DNA of 64,000 bases from Plantimonas leprariae (GTDB taxonomy: Bacteria > Pseudomonadota > Alphaproteobacteria > Rhizobiales > Rhizobiaceae): NCBI RefSeq assembly GCF_008802405.1, contig NZ_VZDO01000003.1, forward strand, positions 62,001 through 126,000, in the 5' to 3' direction. This document shows positions 56,790 through 64,000 of the stretch, piece after piece; within the stretch, counting starts at the first letter, position 1; each line of letters begins with the position of its first letter. Made by a program: the position numbers and the translations under genes. Below the pieces are notes generated by a model. The model was given only the letters and a program-made list of their open reading frames with translations. It searched no databases and was not told where the DNA came from.

Positions 56790-58368
56790 TCCTGGTCCTT
56801 CCAGAAGGCCTGCCCGCCCAGAAGGGCGTGGGATCGACCGGTTTCCCGTCCTTGCGAAATTCCACGTAGAGCGAGGGTTCCGTCGCCTCGAAATCCGCCC
56901 TGGCGGCGCTCGCGACCCGTTTCGCGCCCATCGCCGCCACCGGCTCGCCCGCCAGAACGAACTGCCCGACCTCCACGTTCGAGCGGCTCATCCCTGCCAA
57001 CACGACATGATAGCCATCGCCGGCGTCGAGGATCAAGAGTTCGCCGTAGGAACGGAAGGGGCCGGCATAGAGCACGCGGGCATCGCCCGGCGCCGTCACG
57101 ACGTCGCCGGCATGCGCCGCGAAGGTCACGCCCGAGGCCGGTTTGCCGATGCCGTCGCTTTCCCCGAACCTCACCTTGACCTCGCCCGCCACCGGAGGGG
57201 TGAGACGACCCTTCATTGTCGAAAATGCGGCGGCGGGTTCGATGCGCGCCATGTCACGGCGAAGTGACGCAACGTCGTAGGCCGGCTCGGCCGGCGCCGC
57301 CTCTCGTTCCGGAGCGGCGGCAGCCACCGCGGGTGGCGCGCCGGTCTCGCGTTCGTCCGGACCGCGCGGCATGTTCGCCGCTGCGGCGAGCGTCTGCTGC
57401 CGCGCCTTTTCCGCTTCCGCTACACGCTGTTCCTCGGCGCGCCGGGCGGCTTCGGCCGCGGCGATCCGCGCCGCTTCCTCGGCCGCCCTCGCCTTCGACG
57501 CGTCGGCGTCGAGCGTCGCGATGAGATCCTGGAGGTTCGTCGCCTTGGCGGCGAGTTCGGCGGCGCGCACGGCCGCCGCGGCACGCGCCTCGCGGCTGTC
57601 GGCTTCGAGCTTCTCCTTCTCGGCGAAGAGCCGCGACAGGCGTGCCTCCTCCTCGCGCTTCTCGCCAAGCTGCGCGGCGAAGCGCTCCTTCTCGGCCGCG
57701 ATCGAGCGCTTGACGCCGGCGAGGCGTTCGAGGTCGCCGGCCAGCTTCTCCGTCTCCGAGCGGATTCCGGGCACCACCGCGCCGAGGAGGATGGCGCTGC
57801 GCACCGAACCCAGCGCGTCGTCGGGCTTCACGAGGAGCGCCGGCGGCGGCTTGCGGCCCATGCGCTCCAGCGCCGCCAGCACTTCGGCGAGAAGGCCGCG
57901 ACGCGAACGCAGCGAAGCCTTGAGGCCGGCCTCGTCGCCGGCCAGCGCATCGATGCGCTCTTCGGTCGCCGCGACATCGCGCGCGATCCGCTTCTGCACG
58001 TCGGCGGCATCGATCATGGCCTGGCTGATGCGGTTGCGGTCGGCGGCAAGGCCGGCGATCTCGCCGTCGAGCTTCGCGATGCCTTCCTTGGTCAGCGTGA
58101 TGGTGGAGGCGATCGCGGCCAGCTCGTCGGCGGTGCGCTGGCGCTCCTTCTCGATGAGGATGCTCTGCGCGATCGGGTCATCGCCCTGCTGCGACGGCGC
58201 GGCAGCGGAGGAGCCGAGCGACGAGACGAGGCAGGCGAGCGCGAGCAGCGCGGCGAGGCCGCGCGCCGCGCCGCCCTTCGCCGGGCTCCGAGAAACGGCT
58301 CCTGTCGCGATCGGCAAGTCTTCCGAACCCTCTTCCCGCCCCCGATGCGGGAATGTCCCGCATGTCAT
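56779..58368 (-). CDS. EnvC-like murein hydrolase activator
   Basis: A 529-residue periplasmic protein. After a signal segment (LAALLALACLVSSLGSSAAA) come two long coiled-coil stretches (about 60-140 and 195-320, rich in Glu/Arg/Ala), then a C-terminal LytM/M23 domain (about 400-515, GVTFAAHAGDVVTAPGDARV and GYHVVLAGMSRSNVEVG). The zinc-ligand His residues of active M23 peptidases are not all present, as expected for EnvC, which activates amidases instead of cutting peptidoglycan. Coupled to ctpA. Confidence 0.92.
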   Translation of the reverse strand: MTCGTFPHRGREEGSEDLPIATGAVSRSPAKGGAARGLAALLALACLVSSLGSSAAAPSQQGDDPIAQSILIEKERQRTADELAAIASTITLTKEGIAKLDGEIAGLAADRNRISQAMIDAADVQKRIARDVAATEERIDALAGDEAGLKASLRSRRGLLAEVLAALERMGRKPPPALLVKPDDALGSVRSAILLGAVVPGIRSETEKLAGDLERLAGVKRSIAAEKERFAAQLGEKREEEARLSRLFAEKEKLEADSREARAAAAVRAAELAAKATNLQDLIATLDADASKARAAEEAARIAAAEAARRAEEQRVAEAEKARQQTLAAAANMPRGPDERETGAPPAVAAAAPEREAAPAEPAYDVASLRRDMARIEPAAAFSTMKGRLTPPVAGEVKVRFGESDGIGKPASGVTFAAHAGDVVTAPGDARVLYAGPFRSYGELLILDAGDGYHVVLAGMSRSNVEVGQFVLAGEPVAAMGAKRVASAARADFEATEPSLYVEFRKDGKPVDPTPFWAGRPSGRTRNDS

Positions 58369-58509
58369 CTAGCGGTCCCGCCTTAACAACCCTTCAACCA
58401 TCGGCACAGCGGAACGCGCGAGGCTTGTTCGAGGCTGGTCATGGCGCGGACAAGGCCGCGAAGCGCCTCGATGCCAAGATATAGGCCGAGTGGCGCAGGC
58501 ACCACAGGT

Positions 58510-58992
58510 CTACTCGCGGTGGTAGGGGTGACCGGAGAGGATGGTGACGGCGCGGTAGAGCTGTTCGGCGAGGAGGATGCGGGCGATCTGGTGCGGCCAG
58601 GTCATCGCGCCGAGGGCGAGCGTGAAGCGGCTCTGCGTCTTCAGGTCCGGATCGAGGCCGTCCGGGCCACCGATCAGGAAGACGAGATCGCGCAGGCCCT
58701 CGTCGCGAAGGCTTCCCAGTCGCTCGGCGAAGCCTTGCGAGGCGAAGACCTTGCCGCCTTCGTCGAGGAGCACGATCGCGCCGCGATCCGGTACATGTGA
58801 CAGGAGCCGCGCCGCCTCGTCGCGCTTGCGCTCCGGCGCGCCGGTGCCGCGCCCTTCCGCCTCCTCGGCGAGGCCGGCATAGTCGAGGCCGATCGGACGG
58901 CCCGCCTGCCGCAGCCGGTCGAGATAGCGCGCCGCGAGCTCGCGCTCCGGACCTGCCTTCATCCGCCCGACGGCGGCGATCGACAACCTCAC
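58510..58992 (-). CDS. rlmH: 23S rRNA (pseudouridine1915-N3)-methyltransferase
   Basis: A 160-residue SPOUT methyltransferase. AIVLLDEGGKVFASQGFAER, VFLIGGPDGLD and MTWPHQIARILLAEQLYRAV form the SAM knot, and the C-terminal SGHPYHRE is the family ending. It methylates the ribosomal pseudouridine at helix 69. It is the usual neighbour of rsfS, 34 bp away. Confidence 0.97.
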   Translation of the reverse strand: MRLSIAAVGRMKAGPERELAARYLDRLRQAGRPIGLDYAGLAEEAEGRGTGAPERKRDEAARLLSHVPDRGAIVLLDEGGKVFASQGFAERLGSLRDEGLRDLVFLIGGPDGLDPDLKTQSRFTLALGAMTWPHQIARILLAEQLYRAVTILSGHPYHRE

Positions 58993-59026
58993 CCCGGCGG
59001 CCTCGTGCCGGCGGCCGCGCGGGCGA

Positions 59027-59458
59027 TCAATGCACGGTCGACTCGGCCTCGCCGACCGACCACATCTTCTCGAGGTTGTAGAAGGCGCGGACTTCCGGGC
59101 GGAAGACGTGGACGATGACGTCGCCGATGTCGATCAGCACCCAGTCGCCGCCTTGCAACCCTTCGACGCGGGCCGTGCCGTAGCCGGCGTCCTTCAGGTC
59201 GCGCAGGAGGTGGTCGGCGACGGCGGTGACGTGGCGGTTCGATCGACCCGACACGACCACCATGTGGTCGGCGAGCGGCGACTTGCCGGTCAGATCGATG
59301 GAGAAGACGTCCTCGGCCTTGGAGTCGTCGAGGCTGCGAAGGACCGTGTCGATGAGCGTCGGGCCGGTTCCGGCCGCGGTGGTCTCGGATGCGGCAGGGC
59401 TGGTCGGCGCCTGATCCGCTTTGAGGGCCGTTCTGAGCAGGGTGTTTCCTTTTCCCAA
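59027..59458 (-). CDS. rsfS: Ribosomal silencing factor RsfS
   Basis: A 143-residue protein that binds uL14 and blocks ribosome subunit joining under starvation. The core is LDDSKAEDVFSIDLTG, then ADHMVVVSGRSNRHVTAVAD, GDWVLIDIGDVIVHVF and FYNLEKMW. No ATG precedes the domain. A TTG at 59458 opens the frame, and a CTG at 59440 with AAGGA ahead is the other candidate. A likely promoter is at 59500-59529. Confidence 0.95.
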   Translation of the reverse strand: MGKGNTLLRTALKADQAPTSPAASETTAAGTGPTLIDTVLRSLDDSKAEDVFSIDLTGKSPLADHMVVVSGRSNRHVTAVADHLLRDLKDAGYGTARVEGLQGGDWVLIDIGDVIVHVFRPEVRAFYNLEKMWSVGEAESTVH

Positions 59459-59499
59459 GCGATGGGACCAAGGGCGGGATGCCCTCTCCCACTGCCGTC

Positions 59500-59529
59500 A
59501 ACATAGGTCGGGGCCGGTGACGGTTTCAA
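59500..59529 (-). promoter_or_regulatory. Putative sigma-70 promoter of rsfS-rlmH
   Basis: On the minus strand TTGAAA (59529-59524) and TATGTT (59505-59500) are separated by 18 bp, close to consensus -35 and -10 boxes. They lie 42 bp before the rsfS start, in the only sizeable gap between nadD and rsfS. Confidence 0.45.
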
Positions 59530-59580
59530 GAACCGGGATGTCACAGAAGCTTCGGAAAACGCGGAAAGAATTAACGGCGG

Positions 59581-60192
59581 CTACCTCGGCGAGCCTCGCA
59601 GCCGGGTCGAGGAGAGCGGCGAGCGCGGGCCGTGCAGGAAGACCCAGGCCGGCGGGTCGCGGCGGGCGAGGAGCGGGGCCTCGCTCTCGCGGATGCGGGC
59701 CTTACCGAGCGCGAGCGCGGCCGGGGAACGGAGAGAGCGAAGCGTCGCGCCGGGCCGGTCCACCACCGCGATCGGGACTTGGGTTCCGATCCGCCGCCAG
59801 TCCTGCCAGAGGTGGAAGGTGCCGAGGCTGTCGGCGCCCATGATCCAGACGAAGCGAAGGTTCGGCCGCCGCAGGCGCAGAAGCGCGACGAGATCGGCGG
59901 TGTAGCGCAAGGCGTGCGCCGCCTCGAAGGCGGTGACGGTGATGCGCGGGTCGCGGGCGATCTGCCGCGACAGGGCGATGCGCCTCGCCAGCGGCGCGAG
60001 GCCGTCGTGGCGCTTCAGCGGATTGCCCGGCGAGACGAGCCACCAGAGCCGGTCGAGCCGGAGCCGCCGCAGCGCGGCTTGCGCGACGAGGAGATGGCCG
60101 GCATGCGGCGGATCGAACGAGCCGCCGAACAGGCCGACCGTGCTTCCGGCCGGCAGGACCGGGATGCGAAGATCGGCGGCGACAAGGTTCAA
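59581..60192 (-). CDS. nadD: Nicotinate-nucleotide adenylyltransferase
   Basis: A 203-residue enzyme that makes nicotinate adenine dinucleotide in NAD synthesis. The nucleotidyltransferase motif [19 protein letters not shown], the middle [18 protein letters not shown] and [19 protein letters not shown] are present, with [10 protein letters not shown] at the end (the ISSTxIR motif). It starts with a TTG inside a TTGA overlap with the proA stop, so it is coupled to proA. The in-frame ORF upstream is antisense-type noise over proA. Confidence 0.95.
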   Translation of the reverse strand: MNLVAADLRIPVLPAGSTVGLFGGSFDPPHAGHLLVAQAALRRLRLDRLWWLVSPGNPLKRHDGLAPLARRIALSRQIARDPRITVTAFEAAHALRYTADLVALLRLRRPNLRFVWIMGADSLGTFHLWQDWRRIGTQVPIAVVDRPGATLRSLRSPAALALGKARIRESEAPLLARRDPPAWVFLHGPRSPLSSTRLRGSPR

Positions 60193-61463
60193 GGCCGCGT
60201 CTGGCCGGAGCCGGAGACGCGGTAGTTGAAGCTCGTCAACTGCTCGACGCCGACGGGGCCGCGCGCGTGCATCTTGCCGGTGGCGATGCCGATCTCGCCG
60301 CCGAAGCCGAACTCGCCGCCGTCGGCGAACTGCGTCGAGGCGTTGTGGAGGAGGATGGCGGAGTCGATGCCCGTCAGGAAGCGCACCGCGGCGGCCGAAT
60401 CCTCCGTTACGATCGCCTCCGTATGGTGCGAGGACCAGCGCTCGATATGCTCTATCGCCCCCTCGACGCCGTCGACGAGCGCGACCGAGATGATCGCATC
60501 GAGATACTCGGTGCGCCAGTCCGCCTCCGTTGCCGGCACGGCGGACGGGTAGAGGTCGACCACGTCCGCGTCGCCGCGGATCTCGCAGCCCCCCTCCGCC
60601 AGCGCGGCGAGAATCGGCGCGAGATGCGTCGCGGCGGCGGCACGGTCGACCAGCAGCGTTTCCGCCGCGCCGCAGACGCCGGTTCGCCTGAGCTTGGAAT
60701 TGACCACGAGCCGCACCGCCATGCCGAGATCGGCGGCGCGGTCGACATAGACGTGGCAGAGGCCTTCGAGATGGGCGAAAACCGGCACGCGCGCTTCCCG
60801 CTGCACCCGCTCCACCAGCGAGCGGCCGCCGCGCGGCACGATCACGTCGATCGACCCGTCGAGGCCGGCGAGCATATGCCCGACGGCGGCGCGATCCGAG
60901 GTCGGCACAGCCAAGATCGCGTCGGCCGGCAGCCCGGCGGCGACGAGGCCCTTGCGCAGGCAGCCGTAAATGGCGGCAGAGGACGCGGCCGAGTCCGAGC
61001 CGCCGCGCAGAATCACCGCGTTGCCGGCCTTGAGGCAGAGCGCGCCGGCATCCGCCGTGACGTTCGGCCGGCTCTCGTAGACGACGCCGACGACGCCGAG
61101 CGGCGTCCTGACGCGGGAGATGCGCAGGCCGTTCGGCCGTTCCCATTCGGCGACGACCGCGCCGACCGGATCGGGCAGCGCCCCCACGTCCCGCAGCGCG
61201 CCCGCGATCGCCGCGACGCGGCCGGCGTCGAGCCGCAGACGGTCCATGAAGGAACCCGCGAGACCAGCGCTTCGCGCCCGTTCGAGGTCGGCGGCGTTGG
61301 CGGCGAGGATGGCGTCGACATCGGCCTCCACCGCGTCCGCCATGGCGCGGAGCGCGGCGTCCTTCTGCGTCGAGGAACACAGCGCCAGCCTGCGGGCGGC
61401 GGCGCGGGCCCGGCGCCCGAGATCGGCCATCAGGTCCGCGACGGCATCCACCTTGTCCAGCAT
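60189..61463 (-). CDS. proA: Glutamate-5-semialdehyde dehydrogenase
   Basis: A 424-residue enzyme that reduces gamma-glutamyl phosphate in proline synthesis. Motifs are [40 protein letters not shown], and the catalytic Cys in [19 protein letters not shown]. It overlaps nadD by 4 nt and follows proB by 14 bp. Confidence 0.98.
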   Translation of the reverse strand: MLDKVDAVADLMADLGRRARAAARRLALCSSTQKDAALRAMADAVEADVDAILAANAADLERARSAGLAGSFMDRLRLDAGRVAAIAGALRDVGALPDPVGAVVAEWERPNGLRISRVRTPLGVVGVVYESRPNVTADAGALCLKAGNAVILRGGSDSAASSAAIYGCLRKGLVAAGLPADAILAVPTSDRAAVGHMLAGLDGSIDVIVPRGGRSLVERVQREARVPVFAHLEGLCHVYVDRAADLGMAVRLVVNSKLRRTGVCGAAETLLVDRAAAATHLAPILAALAEGGCEIRGDADVVDLYPSAVPATEADWRTEYLDAIISVALVDGVEGAIEHIERWSSHHTEAIVTEDSAAAVRFLTGIDSAILLHNASTQFADGGEFGFGGEIGIATGKMHARGPVGVEQLTSFNYRVSGSGQTRP

Positions 61464-61477
61464 CCCGTCCGCCTCCT

Positions 61478-63735
<2,258 letters not shown>

Positions 63736-64000
63736 TCATTTCGCGGGCGCAGGCACCCGTTGGAACACGACGCGCGCTCCGGCCACCGGGATCCCGAACT
63801 TCGAGACGCGGACGCGGTTCAGCACCGTGCCGTCCGGCTGCGGCACCATCCGGTGCCGGAAGCCGAGGGCCAAGTCGCCGCCCGGCGCGTAGCCGCGATA
63901 GGCAAGTTCCAGCCCGCCCTCCGCCGTCGGCCGGCCCGTCACCGGCACGGGCGCGTGGAGCGCGCCGTTCCCGCCTTCGGTCTCCACCGTTCCCTGATAG
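63736..64000 (-). CDS. C-terminal fragment of an unrecognised protein, cut by the window edge
   Basis: Eighty-eight in-frame codons run in from the right edge and stop at 63736. The sequence ends VRVSKFGIPVAGARVVFQRV plus a PAPAK tail and has a beta-rich, lipocalin-like look (YRGYAPGGDLALGFRHRM). An in-frame GTG at 63987 exists, but the frame is open to the border, so it is probably internal. I do not recognise the family. It ends 33 bp before the obgE start, on the same strand. Confidence 0.6.
   Translation of the reverse strand, partial: YQGTVETEGGNGALHAPVPVTGRPTAEGGLELAYRGYAPGGDLALGFRHRMVPQPDGTVLNRVRVSKFGIPVAGARVVFQRVPAPAK

Overview
The window is a GC-rich chromosomal segment of an alphaproteobacterium, most likely order Hyphomicrobiales (Rhizobiales). 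The evidence is gene content and order: the block obgE-proB-proA-nadD-rsfS-rlmH-envC-ctpA-polysaccharide deacetylase-rppH, the five-gene atpHAGDC operon without atpB/E/F, sdhCDA, an HmuQ-type heme-degrading monooxygenase, a YggT-family gene at the left edge, and very even GC-rich codon use. I cannot name a genus from sequence alone.

Layout. 0-14 kb: a YggT fragment, tRNA-Ala(CGC), an MFS exporter divergent from an aldo/keto reductase, a complete CUT2-type sugar ABC transporter ending at a strong terminator, an azoreductase divergent from its HxlR regulator, a YciE-like ferritin-fold protein, cysG with a nucleoside-kinase-like gene, a GlcG/HbpS-like gene, a DUF7002 gene and an Hsp70-like ATPase. 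14.0-17.8 kb: a small accessory island. It holds a palindromic spacer, an AT-rich two-gene unit (a 29-residue ORF plus an effector-like protein split by a -1 frameshift), a higBA toxin-antitoxin pair with strong palindromic operators, and a duplicated, partly decayed GIY-YIG/DUF2283 module laced with REP/REPIN-like repeats. 17.8-33 kb: lepA, CYTH and CHAD genes, a PhoD-like phosphatase, a FecR-CHASE2-cyclase pair, a UDP-sulfoquinovose-synthase-like gene divergent from a GT4 glycosyltransferase (a likely sulfolipid unit), a heme monooxygenase, aminopeptidase P, transaldolase and an orphan TadE/TadG pair.

33-64 kb is mostly core metabolism. The succinate dehydrogenase genes are split: sdhCDA and sdhB are separated by a brnTA toxin-antitoxin pair and an inverted adenine deaminase-aminotransferase pair. 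Then come an SDR with an atypical active site, priA, a ParE-type toxin-antitoxin pair, the ATP synthase F1 operon followed by a signal peptidase I, and the conserved rppH-to-obgE block. That block is interrupted by a second divergent reductase/HxlR pair and an APH-fold kinase. The right edge cuts an unrecognised gene.

The best candidates for something undescribed are the frameshifted effector operon at 14.5-15.8 kb with the small ORF ahead of it, and the surrounding repeat-rich island. Three type II toxin-antitoxin modules lie within about 30 kb, and two of the accessory insertions interrupt otherwise conserved gene blocks.
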